NCBI GenBank assembly: GCA_015227615.1
Contig: JAALGZ010000004.1
Span: 248,001 to 312,000 of the forward strand
Direction of reading: 5' to 3'
DNA from: Labyrinthula sp. Ha
Taxonomy: Eukaryota > Sar > Bigyra > Labyrinthulida > Labyrinthulaceae
DNA: 64,000 bases
Both the position numbers and the translations under genes were made by a program. Positions 44,811 through 57,020 of the stretch are shown one piece after another (the stretch's first letter is position 1; each line of letters begins with the position of its first letter). A model generated the notes under the pieces. That model worked only from the letters and a program-made list of their open reading frames with translations. It was not told the origin of the DNA and made no database searches.

Positions 44811-47800
44811 TTTTGAAAAGGAGGGTTGCTTTACTCTCTTTGGTCAAGTCGTTGAACCTTCTATTTAAAATAACCTTACCAAAACTTCTATTATTTGGAA
44901 ATTCAGATAATTTTATTTTATGTTAATCCACTTCTATCTACCACTTCGGATTTACGAGTGAGCTCTTCGAGTTAAACTTTTATACACGATTTGATAACCT
45001 TTTAAACAGACAAATCTCTGTCTGTATTTTGAGTTTGTGCGAATCGCAACAAAATACTGGAAATTTGCCGATGGAGCATTTTGCCTAGATGCGTGGGGGG
45101 ATGAATACAGTGCATGAAACGTGTCGAAAACTCGGGGAATGTGTACGCTATCTCACTGGTACATTACCAAGATGAGAAACAAAGCAAATGAATTATTTCT
45201 ATGTCTCGCTTGTGAATTAATTCTAGTTTCTGAATGGGATTTTCTTCACAAAATGAGAAAAAAGTATATATTTATATAATGGATAAAAGTGTTGCCACAA
45301 AAAAAAGGAACATAATTTAGTTATGAAAAAAGATGAAAAGAAGTATGTATGAATAAGGGTTGCAAATGCAACAAAAGGACTGTTAAGGGCTGCTCCTTTA
45401 GCTCGGTTTCTTAAGGGTTTCTGCTTATATCATCTTTCTTAGTTGCCTTGAGGTTTCAGATGTCACTCTTTGGAATTGAGCCAACACATATCTCATAACC
45501 CTCGTGGGTGTCATACTATATACTCTAGTCCAAAACCATTGTGCTCAATTATCGGGGCGAAAAACTAGAAAAATATGACATAGAGGTCACGAACCAACAC
45601 TACATGAGCAAAGGGCTCTTAAGTTCTGCAAATGTGTTTCCTGTGGCATTTTAGTTATCTTAGATTCACATCATCGAATCCACAGGGTATTCACTTTTTG
45701 TCAGTTACTGAAACCCAGACTGTATTATGATTATCTGGTACTATGTTTGCCAAAAGAACAAGAACAATTAGATTCTCTGAAAACGATTGAATTGCTCTTC
45801 GGGCTCTTTCTGCTTGCCGGTCGAGTCGCTGTTGCGCTGCAAGCCAAGGCATTGAGCCTATGATGGCATCCACACAGAAAGTGAATTTTGGTTTGACCTT
45901 CATTTAGGGTCCTCTTAAGGAGGCGCTACTCTTTTGAATCGATTTGTTCAAGCGCAATCCTTATCTTTTCTTGACAAGTCTCCTCTGTAACACCTCGAGA
46001 GTTGCCTTGTGAAAAGTCTCAGAAGGACCTCTCGTTAACCCTATAACCAGAAATCATGGCTGGTCAACCACTTGATTTCTTATTTCAACCATGAAGAACT
46101 TTTCAGTTTTTGGGAAATGGAGGGACTCAAACTTAATAAAATATTCTCTGTTTGTTTGAACGAAGTACTCTTAGATCTTATTCACACCCTCTCTTATATT
46201 GCGTCAATTGACATCTTTCGCTCAAGTTAGAATCTTCTGCACCCTGAAAAATCAGGGTGCTTCAATCTCGTTAAAGTAAGAAAGAGCTTTCCCTGGCATC
46301 TTTCTTATTAGATTGTTACCCCTATCAGCATTAAATGATAAATATATTTACATCATGAAAATGACTTTATGTATTTTTAAAAAATAAGTGCAAAATGAAC
46401 TGCAGAACACTTTGGGGAACATAGAATCTTTATAGATTATGCACAGCGCAGCTCTAAACTGATTAGCAAGGAAACTTAGTGAAAATTCTCAAAATTTGTA
46501 TGAGAAATAACAACCAGAAAGTGATTATTAAGAATATCTTGAAGTGAGTTCGAGTAAATGGTAGTTTGGATCATTTTGCACCTTAGGTGGAATGTTAGAC
46601 CATAGAGATACCTTGCCTTCCTTGCCAATTCTAAATCCACAAAACCATAACACCTGTTGAAATTTGAGTGAAACTTCTGTATGGTAGCCAAAGCCCTGAA
46701 ATTCGTTAAGCTGTACAATTCCCCTACTAGAAAAGATATGTATAGTGGAGTCCTTCCTGAATTTCTAGTATTGCCCAGGCAAAACACTCATTGTAGGAAT
46801 ACTGGGGTTCAGTAACCATGTTCTTATCACTTTCTTTTTTTCAGCAAAAACAGATTATACAGTAAACTCAAACGTGCTAGACCAATGCTAAAGTTATTAG
46901 ATTAAGCATCATATTGCTAGTTTTTTCAAGCTTATCATTTATAAAAGTCTTTATATTTATCAGTCTATGTTTCGAACTTCAATTGATTTTCCTAATGGTT
47001 TCCAGAAATGTGGTTGCGTGGTAGCAACTGGTAGAAATGTGTCCTAATTTCGTTTCGTAGTTAAAAGTCCTGAACTGGTAACATTTTGATCTGAATACAG
47101 AATTTTCATGTTCATCCTTCTTTTGTTCATTCACGCACCGTTTGCTAAAAGAATGTACAATAGATTAACAGGCTTTCCATCTTTAAAAAGCCCGAATTGA
47201 AAACTCATTGTTGAGTTTAAACATTAATATCATCCATTTCAAGAGCAATATTGACCTAAATTGCCTACTTCGATGCCCAAAATTTAAGTCATTCTTCATT
47301 TGTAAACAGTATCAGATGCTTTGTTACCGTCTTATCTATAACACAGAGCGCTAGGTATTATATCACAGACAATTTTGAACTGCTATTGCACTGTAATAAT
47401 CAGGTTCCGTGACAAAGCTGCAGTATGAGTACAAAAGAAAAAATAGTTTTGAAGTTAATATCGTTCACATGGTCCTGTTCGTAGTAGCTGACTATCTTTA
47501 ACTTAAATAGAGCTCCGGTTCATAAATATTTATACCTCATAGAGCAACGGTGGTATTCAGCGGTCCCAAAATTACAATAGCACCCTTTTAAAAACTGCAT
47601 AGAAGGGTTTTTGCTTGGTGCGACCTTTTTTCTTTTTCCAGAAAAAAAAATAACCAATAAGTGTAGGATTTCTCCGAGGGAAAATAGACTATGGAAACCT
47701 AGCAGAACTGAGGCCAGATGCTTGTGTACATTTTAAAATAAAAGTGTTTTAATTTCGCTTCAAACAGGGGAAGCATAACATAACTTAGGATAATAACTAC

Positions 47801-49013
47801 TGGAATGATTTGGGTTCCGATAGAGCAAGACTTAGAACATATTTGAGCCTCATACATCAAGAGATAACATTTACCTGCATTGCACAAAACTATTTTTTGG
47901 ATTCTTTTTCAGTCGTGACAAGTTGCACCAACTTGGTTCAAAGGTTTTTTAAGCTCTGCAGTCCCTCATTGTACCACAACTTCAAAATTTTAGATGACAA
48001 GAAACAAATCAGATAAATTAAATCTTTACGGCTATGTACTAGGTAGATTACTTCTTAATTCATAATCAATTAAAGGCTATTCATGATTGGAACAGTATAA
48101 TCCTCTTATTAAAAAATGATATATGCTAGCCTTCTGTTAACACCTTTACCTAATAGTTCCTTACTAATCTTCAGATCAGTTTTCAATACTACAGTTATAA
48201 TGTTTAGGAGCGGATTCTGTGTTGCACTCCAGTACCGTTTTCTAAAGTTTTCACTATACTTTCAGTACATGAATCAATAAATACAAAGAATTCATTTTCT
48301 AAAAATTTTAAGTTTCTTCGTGTTCAAATGATCATAAAGCTATAGCCTAAGTAAGGAGTTACTTGTCGAAAAGTTTAATCAGTTTCATATTAATGAGTAG
48401 CAGAAATAATTTTGTGCAAATAGTTTGGGGAAATGGTCCTTTATTATAACATAAAGCAATCATTCTTTGTATTAAGTAGTATTATAAAATGAGATTAGTA
48501 TTATTCCTAAGTGGCATGACTATTTGTAGCCTCAACGAGCTATTGCGGTATTGTTGAAAAAACGGTTAAAACTAAGGATAAAATATCTTATATAAAATAA
48601 ATGATAAGTTGTAGCACAAGATTAGTCTTCTTTCAATTTCCGTGAAAGTATTCCATAAGATAGGTTGCAATTTGCGGGGTGTTCTTCCTGGAGAAAACAA
48701 GACACAAGGGTGAAGGTTTTGAGTATTCTGCTCTTGTACTTATGTATTTATATTATAATTTTATCCTAATGATCTATTTGAGTTACTTAATAATTAAACT
48801 ACAAGTTCAGTAAGAAATGTGTTAAATCTCCAATAATTCATTGAGATCATCATTTTGTTGTATTATTGTACAACTATATTACATCGTGCCACGTCATATA
48901 AGACAGTATTATCTACCAAAAGTACAACCAAAGGAAAAACTTCCATCTAGATCAAATTTACAAGAGAGGAAAAACATCTTAGATTAAATTCTATAAAATA
49001 AATTGTTCAAGAA
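44811..49013. other. Gene desert of about 4.2 kb
   Basis: The PH-protein promoter should lie at the left end and that of the GH27 gene at the right. Between them only broken coding-like tracts at 45.6-46.8 kb (listed) and short chance frames near 47.7-48.0 kb are seen. Confidence 0.5.
45690..46787 (-). pseudogene. Coding-like relics, unidentified
   Basis: The minus strand has a 70-codon frame (IIGSMPWLAAQQRLDRQAER) at the low-coordinate end, protein-like stretches just upstream (ETCQEKIRIALEQIDSKE) and a 103-codon frame at 46476-46787 (RALATIQKFHSNFNRCYGFV). The frames do not connect and there are a few breaks. Composition is more gene-like and GC-richer than the flanks. No family recognised. 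The tract may be a decayed gene or an old mobile element. Confidence 0.25.
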
Positions 49014-51542
49014 ATGAAATTTATTTCGATATTTATATGTTTCTGTCTAAGTTTGACTGATGCACTTTCACCTATGATTTCTTTCAAGCATAACATGGTA
49101 TTACAAAATACCCAAGATTATGGTGAACGAAATATTGTTTCTGGATATTCAACTTTTCCTAACCAAAAGATTTCTCTTTATATATTTGATCATCTTAATA
49201 ACTTTTCACAGTCGTTTTCAACACTCTCTGACAATTCAAAACAATTTCTAATTCAGGTTACACCGAGCAAGAACTTTGCCTCTCATCCACTTGACATGAT
49301 TCTTTTTGAAAGGGGTATTAATAATAAATCTTTTCACATAAGAAATGTGCATTTTGGGGAAGTATTTTATTGCTTTTCAGGTAGCGAAGCTGCACTAAAA
49401 AAAGATGTAACTTACTTTAACCAACGAGTTTATGTTTTTGACGCTTCCACCCAAGATCAATGGCATCCACTATCTTCAACCTCCCATATAAGTAAATTAT
49501 GTTTTAACTCAGCGATCGAGATTGTAAAAAAGTTGCCATCAGGCGTAGCAGTTGGATTCATTATAGCAGCTCCTCCAAAGAACTCATCAGTTCCTCTCTC
49601 GTCCCTACTTCCTGTAACAATACAAAAACAGTGCCTGTCTACATCCTCTCCAGCAACACTTTTTCTTACTTTATATCACCCTTTCAAATTTTTAGCTTTT
49701 CGATCTTTTATTTTTAAACCGCTAAATACACAATATTCAAAGATTGAATTTATTTGTCTGTTAAATAAAATAATTAATTTGTTTCGCGATTTAAAAGAAA
49801 CGGGGGACATTCCTTTTGTTTTAGTAAATTATGGTTCAACAGAACTTTTAGATGAAACTAAAAGGCTATGGATGACTGCACTTGAGCCTAATTATGGACA
49901 ATCTGACTTAATTTCTTTGGTTTCTGAAAGTAGTACTGCCAAAATTGGTTTCGCAGTTGCCAACCATATTATTCACCTTGCATATCAGTATGATCCTTCC
50001 CTATATGGTATTAGTGTGCGAAAAGTTAATGCATTTAGAGATAACTCTGACTTGAAGTTAGTATTACATCTTTTTGACGATAATCTAAGCAATGTTCAAT
50101 GGATATGCCCCAATCAAGCAGAGTATTCTTTTTTTTCTCTTCACGTAAATGGAGAGAAGCATCAGTTGTTAAAGTCATTAGTTGAATTGGATGGAACGGA
50201 AAGAATAGTACTTTCAGTTGATAAAAAGTTTTCTTTAGCTACAAAGTTTGTGATAACTTACGGTTTGAACTTGTTAAAACAGGGACTTTGTGAAGTTGTT
50301 AATGGAAAGGACATGCCGCTTCAACTTGGCCAATGGGAAGTTGATATGGCAATGCAGTTGAACGCATCTTCCAGAGCACCGTATAGAAAAAGAGGCATTG
50401 AACCAAGAAGGACACCTGTTATGGGATATAACACCTGGAACGCATTTCATTGCAATGTAGATGAAAATGAGGTAAGAAGATCTGTGCAGTTCTTGCTTGA
50501 TTTAGGACTCCTCGATCTTGGTTACGAGTTTATTAACATAGATGACTGTTGGCAGGGTTATCGAGATAAGGCGAGTACTAAAATATCCTCTGATAGATGG
50601 AGGTTTCCCTCTGGACTCGCGACATTAGGAAAATTTATTCACTCTAAAGGGTTTAAGTTTGGAATTTATACATCAAGAACTTCTTTGACGTGTCAAAGAC
50701 GAATTGCAAGCTATAATCATGAGAAAATAGATGCTGAAACGTATTGCAATGATTTTGATATTGACTTTTTGAAGATAGATGAATGCTTCGGTGAATTTGA
50801 TTTGAACCGGTCGATATCTTGGAGTAGGTTCAAGCAAGGATTTGATAAGTGTAGAGACGAAAGAAATAGAGAAGTTCTAATGTCTGTAGAATATTGTCGA
50901 TATCAGGATGAAATAAATCCAAACTGTGGTAGTGAAGTTACGGAGTTGGCTAACATGTGGAGAACTACTGATGATATTCATGCCAACTTTCAATCTGTGA
51001 TGAGCAACGCCCATGCAAATGACAAAATGAAGAAGAATGCCTCACCAGGAAGGTTTAATGACCCAGATATGCTGGAGGTTGGAAATGTCGGATTAAATAT
51101 TGAAGAACAAAAAACACAATTCACTTTGTGGGCTGTCATGAGTTCTCCCTTGATAATAGGTACAGATTTAAGCACGATCTCCATAGAAAGTTTAATGATC
51201 TTGAAGAATAAGAAACTCATAGACGTCAATCAGGATGTAAGGTTGGAAAGTAATGTTCAAGGTGGGCTTATGTTCCGGGAGGGAGAGTACGAAATTTGGA
51301 AGAAGGACCTTTGGAGCTTAGATGTGGGAAAGGCTGCTGTTGCTGTTGTTAATATTGGGGAAAGTGGTGGATCAATTGATTTGAAGTTTGAAGAAGTTTT
51401 CCAGGGGATATCTGGTAAATATGTTCAGGTGCAGAATCTATGGGAAAATAACAAAGAAGTGAAAATGAATTTTTCTTGTTCTTTAAAAGTTGAGGTAAAG
51501 TCACATGGAACAAGTGCTTTCTTGCTTACAATTGTTTCGTGA
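49014..51542 (+). CDS. Secreted GH27 alpha-galactosidase fused to an SIAE-like N-terminal region
   Basis: An intronless 842-residue protein. Residues 1-19 (MKFISIFICFCLSLTDALS) are a clear signal peptide. Residues about 20-450 resemble sialate O-acetylesterase (SIAE): MISFKHNMVLQ near the start and HFGEVFYCFSGSEAAL at 113-128. There the family's catalytic SGQSN motif is replaced by SGSEA, so this half is probably inactive. Residues about 465-770 are a full GH27 domain: TPVMGYNTWNAF, INIDDCWQ, DFLKIDEC (predicted nucleophile Asp589), WRTTDDI (predicted acid/base Asp654) and GRFNDPDMLEVG. A beta domain closes the protein. GH27 enzymes release alpha-linked galactose (or N-acetylgalactosamine) from oligosaccharides, glycoproteins or wall polymers. 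Exact specificity is open. The gene ends 19 bases before the convergent FAM32A gene. Confidence 0.92.
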   Translation: MKFISIFICFCLSLTDALSPMISFKHNMVLQNTQDYGERNIVSGYSTFPNQKISLYIFDHLNNFSQSFSTLSDNSKQFLIQVTPSKNFASHPLDMILFERGINNKSFHIRNVHFGEVFYCFSGSEAALKKDVTYFNQRVYVFDASTQDQWHPLSSTSHISKLCFNSAIEIVKKLPSGVAVGFIIAAPPKNSSVPLSSLLPVTIQKQCLSTSSPATLFLTLYHPFKFLAFRSFIFKPLNTQYSKIEFICLLNKIINLFRDLKETGDIPFVLVNYGSTELLDETKRLWMTALEPNYGQSDLISLVSESSTAKIGFAVANHIIHLAYQYDPSLYGISVRKVNAFRDNSDLKLVLHLFDDNLSNVQWICPNQAEYSFFSLHVNGEKHQLLKSLVELDGTERIVLSVDKKFSLATKFVITYGLNLLKQGLCEVVNGKDMPLQLGQWEVDMAMQLNASSRAPYRKRGIEPRRTPVMGYNTWNAFHCNVDENEVRRSVQFLLDLGLLDLGYEFINIDDCWQGYRDKASTKISSDRWRFPSGLATLGKFIHSKGFKFGIYTSRTSLTCQRRIASYNHEKIDAETYCNDFDIDFLKIDECFGEFDLNRSISWSRFKQGFDKCRDERNREVLMSVEYCRYQDEINPNCGSEVTELANMWRTTDDIHANFQSVMSNAHANDKMKKNASPGRFNDPDMLEVGNVGLNIEEQKTQFTLWAVMSSPLIIGTDLSTISIESLMILKNKKLIDVNQDVRLESNVQGGLMFREGEYEIWKKDLWSLDVGKAAVAVVNIGESGGSIDLKFEEVFQGISGKYVQVQNLWENNKEVKMNFSCSLKVEVKSHGTSAFLLTIVS

Positions 51543-51561
51543 AGTGCGTTTTTGTACAAGA

Positions 51562-51882
51562 TCACATATAGTTACTACCGACCCTTGGCAAATCATGAAA
51601 AGGTGATAAGTTAGATAGCTTTTTATTGAACTCAGAAATTTTTTGCTTGTGTGTTTTTTGTCCTTGTGTAACTTGTGTCTGTTCTTCCCGTTGTTTTTTT
51701 CGTTCTAACAGAGATTTCTCAGTTTTCGTTAGTTGCATTGTCGTAGCTGCTTTTGTTACATTTTTATCCTTAGTCTTTTTCTTTTTTTTCAATTTTTTTA
51801 TTTTCTTTTTCTTTTTTTCAGACGGAATTGAGATTTTCAGCTTTAGTGAACCTTTCTTTGTCTTGTAATCACTTTTTCCCAT
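51562..51882 (-). CDS. FAM32A family protein (spliceosome-associated)
   Basis: A 106-residue basic protein. The order of features matches FAM32A: an N-terminal GSLKLKISI segment, a long lysine-rich middle (KKKKKIKKLKKKKKTKDK), a central TKTEKSLLERKKQREEQ helix, and the conserved C-terminus KTHKQKISEFNKKLSNLS followed by HDLPRVG. The family is about 110 residues long. Human FAM32A joins the spliceosome at the exon-ligation stage and reaches the active site with its C-terminus. In a genome with introns near 30 bases this makes it of some interest. No intron is needed. The 3' ends of this gene and the GH27 gene are 19 bases apart, so their transcripts probably overlap. Confidence 0.9.
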   Translation of the reverse strand: MGKSDYKTKKGSLKLKISIPSEKKKKKIKKLKKKKKTKDKNVTKAATTMQLTKTEKSLLERKKQREEQTQVTQGQKTHKQKISEFNKKLSNLSPFHDLPRVGSNYM

Positions 51883-54739
51883 TTTTAATTTCTTTCTGGT
51901 AATCCTGTATTGAAAATTAAATCTGGTTATATTCTGCTAGTCTACTCTATCTAACCCAACCCTACCACGGAGATAATTAGCAATATATCCAATATACTTG
52001 CTTAAATATATCATCAATTTAATTCTTATTTCTTTTATTTTCTTCTATTGTTGTTCCAATTTTATCCCTCCTTTACATTTATCTTGAAAAATGTACCAAG
52101 TCTGGTTCACTGTTGAAGAGTTCTATTCAAAAATAAAACCCAAATATTTAAATTGAAATAATTAAATGTGACGTTAATTAATTATTCTAAGTAAAAAAAA
52201 ATTAGAGGCCATGAAATTATTACCGCACTAGTGTGATTACAGGTGAAAATAGTACAATGAAGATGTGTCACCAAGCATAATATAGGTTATAATAAGACTA
52301 GAACCAGGATGAAAGGGGAAAAGTAACCGTTTCATTAATTGGGCTTGCTCCCATGTATTAGCCAAAATGTCTGAAGACAAAATCGAAACTATTATTAAAC
52401 CTGTTAACGCAGAAAGTTAGTTTTGCGCTCTTCCGGCAATCTGTTCATTTGGGCGGAATCGTGCTATAAGCAAATAAGATCTCTTAGAAAAGTGTTTGCG
52501 TTTCTTTGAACAGTTTTCATATTTAATTTAACTGGAATACATTAAGTAACAGTACCTCAGATTATGGATATGTCTCTTTCCAAGGACTTGGGTTTCTTTT
52601 TTTACTGTTTAGAGTCACAGAAAATTAGAGAATAAATATTCATTTGAGGCTTAATTGTATAGCATTTCGTTTCTTCTCGTTGCTTTTTTTATAAGGTTCG
52701 AGTATTTTGTGATTTTTTTTATAGCTTTAATAGTAACTTATTTATTTCCCACTGTGATATTTTAGAACAATAATTAGAGTTTGTAAATTGTATACGAAAA
52801 ATAAAGAGTCATTTCATGTCCTTATGAGGCGTAGGTTTCTAAAGAACGACACGCATCTGTTAATAGACCTTGAGTATTTAAACTAAACAAAGATCTCTCT
52901 GCATAATTTTCACTTCTATTGATCGAATAATTTTAACAACAACCTTGCTATTTATGGAATATGTATGGTAGCTAATTTAATATATTTTCTTTTTATAGTT
53001 TTCGTTGGTTAATGTAAGACGGTAGATCATACCGTTTAACCCTCGATTCGTTTCAATTTTTTATTAATTATTTGTGGCTATAGTGAGATCTTGCAGTATG
53101 CATCATAAGGTTTTTCATAAGTAAAGTTTCTTTATTGTTTTCAATTCTGTTTATGAACTTTGGTACGCTACAGGATGATGCCATACATATACAAAAGTAC
53201 TTATTGATTAATCATGTTTCTTACGTAACTTAATTACTGTAACTGGTCAATTTGAATACTTAATAGCGAGTACTAAAAATAGAAATATTTGATGGATATA
53301 TAAGTAGTTACCTTTGTATATCTGATTCATACTTTCAAATTTTATCTATGCTAAGGACAATTAGCTTTAATTATCTTGAACACTGTTATCAATTCGTCTT
53401 TAAATAAAAAATTTGAGCTCTCCTTGAAGCGCTTTTTAGTAAATTGTCTTTGTATTGATTTGTTGGTCACTGAACATAGCCTAAACCCTATCAGTTCATA
53501 GGTCTAACATTCTTATTAGTGTGCTTATCCCAATTTGGAGTACCTGGCTGTTCTATAGATCATCCGGGTAGATAAAAACCTATTTTCAATCAATTGCAAG
53601 TTTTTTCAATAAATTATAATGATTAACTTATTTTTACGGCGATGCTTCAACTTGGTTTAGGTTTTTGAAACATAATGTTGCATTTAGTTGAGGTTACGAC
53701 TATTTTGTATGAAAGTTTTTTTCTTGTATGTCACATCACTTTATGATGTTTTTAAACTATTTTGGAGTCTAGTAGAAAAGGTGGAAACCATCAAAGGCAT
53801 AGCAGATTAACACTATACAGGTGTAAGTAAAGCATGTTCTTTTCAGTGGTTGTTAATTAGTTCCAGTATAGAATGTCTACGGGTACGTTTAAAGCTAAAT
53901 CAGATATCACCTGAGGGCAAATTACTTCACAGAGCTTTTGATTCCAATTTAAGCCATAAAACATTTGATCCTGTTTTTGCAGGAGTTTATATACCCAAAC
54001 AGTATTAAGTAATAAGTATTACAGAAGTACTTATTAAGAACTATTAAAACATATCGAAGAATATTATAGAAAAACAAATCCAAGATTCCAGAAAGAAATA
54101 ATATAAGAGCTTATTTTTCCAATTTATAAAATACTAAAATCTTAGATGCTGAAGTACGCTCTACATCTGCAGTGGATAATTAATTTGATTTTATTTTCAA
54201 TTCATCAAAACACACTTGAAGCCTCCTAAATACTAATGAACGTACTAGGAAGGGCTTAGATTAAAAAAAGTCAAAGATTATACTCATGTTTTCTTAAATT
54301 GACATGTTAAGGAGGTAATCTAAACTGATATGACTACAAGTTAATCAGTTTTTACTACTAAAACTAATTATCCTAGATCCGATTCTTAATCACAACCATT
54401 AACCTCCAGCAGTTATATAGTGAAAGCCATTTTATTGTTCTCCTTCACTAAATTTGTCATATATTCTTTTTGAGTTTTAAAGTGCTCGTGAGATGAAATA
54501 TCATAATCAATCCTACTATAACTCCAAGGTAAATTTACAATTATACATTATGAAAAATATATCTATTTTCCTCCATTGACAAAATCCGTAGTTCAGAAAG
54601 TGATGAACACCATTAAATATGCCGAACGATCATTTACTCATGTTTTGTACATAAAGTTTTTATGCTTGCAAGAAAATCTGTATAGTATCTTAGAAAAAGC
54701 AAATTTGCCAATTCAGATCTAGTTGTTAAAATATAAAAG
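51883..54739. other. Gene desert of about 2.8 kb
   Basis: Strongly AT-rich with stops in all six frames and no frame worth calling. No repeat structure or RNA gene was recognised. The first, unresolved exon of the SET gene probably lies within the last few hundred bases. Confidence 0.5.
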
Positions 54740-55753
54740 ATTGAACTGTTTTCTGAATGGGTAGTACAAAACAAAGTAATAGAAAATTTTGATAAGTTTC
54801 AGATTAAGAATACCAAGAAAGGTTTTGGGTTATTTATCAGACAAGATATCAATCTTTCACCTTCCGCTGCATTAATTTGTGTGAAACCTTCATGGATTAT
54901 ATCTCCCATGAAACTAACTGAACTTGAAATGATGCCTCAAAGGGAACAAAATTTTTTTGGTTTAGTTCTTACAGTGCTGAAGGAAAAATCACTTGGATTA
55001 AAATCTAAATTCTATCCATACTTCAAACTAAAAGATAGTTTGATAAGAATTCTTGAAGATTACACCCCATCTGAGTTGATGATGTTTCAAGACATAGAAA
55101 TCATCAAAGAATGGAAAAAACAAACACGTAGAGCAAAATTTGTATCCTTCAAAATTCTTCATTTAGCAAAACAAATAATTGGTGTAGATATAGAGAGAAC
55201 AGAGGTTCTTAATGCAATTAAACTTGTGCGGACTAATGCATTTAAAACTGGGCTTCCTTCATTGTGTTTGATCCCCGTAGCAGATTTAATGAATCATACC
55301 TTCACTGAAGCTAAGTACACATTTCATCAAGGAAAAGGGTTCTCATTCTCATATAAGAACAGAAACCTGATTTTGAAAGATCATGAGGTTCTTAATTGTT
55401 ATGGAAATCATAACAATATAGATTTATTAAAAAACTATGGTTTTTCCATGCTCCGAAATCCATACGAGAGTGTTAATCTTCATCTTAAATCAGGAAATAT
55501 AATTGTGCTCTCAAAGAGCGAATCTCAAGCTAAACTTGGGAACTTTTGTTCATCAAAGAATGAAATAACGGAGTTGAAAGATCATTTGTTAAATAAACTA
55601 GCTTCCTATAAGACAACGCTGACTCAGGATTACATGCTACTGGATTTAAATAATCAAAAATCTACCATTGAGCTATTTGCATTGTGGTATCGAATAACGA
55701 AAAAAGAAATTATTTGTGAAACACTAGTGCATTTACAAAAAAAGCGACTTTAA
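54740..55753 (+). CDS. SET-domain methyltransferase (SETD3/SETD6/LSMT type), 5' end unresolved
   Basis: An open frame of 337 codons plus stop, from a likely acceptor AG at 54738-54739, with no ATG at its beginning, so a short first exon must lie upstream. It begins IELFSEWVVQNKVIENFDKF, the lead-in helix of this family, then NTKKGFGLFIRQDI (SET-N), a helical inserted region, and the SET-C part with IPVADLMNH and later CYGNHNNIDLLKNYGFSM. These match the SETD3/SETD6 and plastid Rubisco-methyltransferase class, which methylates Lys or His on non-histone proteins. The substrate cannot be told from sequence. The Rubis-type C-terminal substrate-binding domain is short, so the protein is smaller than typical members (400-500 residues). 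It converges on the EF-hand gene with 25 bases between stops. Confidence 0.82.
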   Translation: MELFSEWVVQNKVIENFDKFQIKNTKKGFGLFIRQDINLSPSAALICVKPSWIISPMKLTELEMMPQREQNFFGLVLTVLKEKSLGLKSKFYPYFKLKDSLIRILEDYTPSELMMFQDIEIIKEWKKQTRRAKFVSFKILHLAKQIIGVDIERTEVLNAIKLVRTNAFKTGLPSLCLIPVADLMNHTFTEAKYTFHQGKGFSFSYKNRNLILKDHEVLNCYGNHNNIDLLKNYGFSMLRNPYESVNLHLKSGNIIVLSKSESQAKLGNFCSSKNEITELKDHLLNKLASYKTTLTQDYMLLDLNNQKSTIELFALWYRITKKEIICETLVHLQKKRL

Positions 55754-55778
55754 CTAACTTAACGAAATTAATGTACAT

Positions 55779-56982
55779 TTAACACAACTGAATTTGCGAT
55801 TTAAGTTTATCTCTTTGAAATTCCCCATGTGCTTTGATTCTATCCTTGATCCTCTCTTGTTCAATATTTCCTTTCAGCAACTCTTGTTTTCTTTGCTTTG
55901 CAGCTGCACCAGCTGGATTTGGCAAAACCTGAAAATCCTTTTTGTTACCTTCTTTCTTCAACTCCTCAAGAAATTGCAGCAAGGTCTTCTTAGGTCTTAT
56001 ACTTTCCATTACACTCTTTTGATCACTAGTTTTCTCCATGGGAGCAATCTGGTCAGTCAATTCATCTTCTCTTTTTCTCAATTTGTGATTAAAAATTACA
56101 CTTGCGTAATCCTTGAAACTCACCTCTCCTGTTCTTTCTGTTTTCAGGAGAAGACAATTTAACTTTGGATTTGTTTCTAATTTCAGTTCTTTCAATTTTT
56201 TCACAAAGCCAGGTGCTGTCAAGAATCCTCTGCCCATCTGTTTTACAAGTAACAAAACTTTTTCCTCATTTGAAGTGTTCTCATCTGTAGTTGCTAAAGA
56301 AGAAGAATCATCCCTTTGCAGTAGTTTCCACACAGACTCTTCTTGACCTAGTTTAAAATTGGGTGCCTCAGGAATTTGATGGTACTCTAATTTTAGAGAA
56401 ATGTCTTCTACTGGGGAGCTTAACGCTTGAATGACCTTGTTGAATGACAGATCAAACCTTTTCTTTTTGGTTAGCTCCGTAAATTCAGAGGTAATTTCAA
56501 TCCCCATGTTCTTAATGGATTCAGAAAAACCATCTAGCGATAAAAGACTGCGATCAAACCTGTAAAAGGCCTCTCTCAAGTGTACAAGAAAGAAATTAAT
56601 TTTCTCATTCTGTGACATTAGAGCACTCTTTTGCCTTTGAACTTCTAAATTTTCTGGAGCAAGAAGAATTGAAACTGGTGGTTCTTGTGAGACTAAAGTC
56701 AGGTTGTCTTTAGAAATTGTAAAAGTTCTGTCAAAAACTTGTGGTGGCGATTCTTGACAAATTTCATCGTACAATTCTTTGAAGTCTACTTCGTTTGTCG
56801 ATGTCACTAAATGTGATTTGAAGGTGGCATGTACATGAGCATTTTGAAAACAGATCTTTAGCTGTGGCTGACTCAAGCTTAATGCGTAGCTTGTTTACGA
56901 CAGTTAACAAATCATTCAAGTTTACCAGGTACTTCCTCTTATAGTCGTACTGCTGAAGCCCAGCCAAGAATTTTTTCTTCAT
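55779..56982 (-). CDS. EF-hand-like protein with charged C-terminus
   Basis: Two exons, 56982-56835 and 56806-55779, with a 28-base intron, give 391 residues. The start MKKKFLAGLQQYDYKRKYLV is followed by an EF-hand-like helix-loop-helix whose loop is restored by the splice (KDLFSKCSLTSTNEVDFKEL). It lacks some usual calcium ligands. A second half-hand may lie near ERTGEVSFKDYASVI. The last 110 residues are highly charged and helical. I do not recognise a named family; proteins of this kind include flagellar EF-hand proteins, but this is only a resemblance. It is followed upstream by another minus-strand gene 38 bases away. Confidence 0.7.
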
Positions 56983-57020
56983 GAGAGTAGTTAAACGACC
57001 TAATTAGAGAAGGGGCACTC

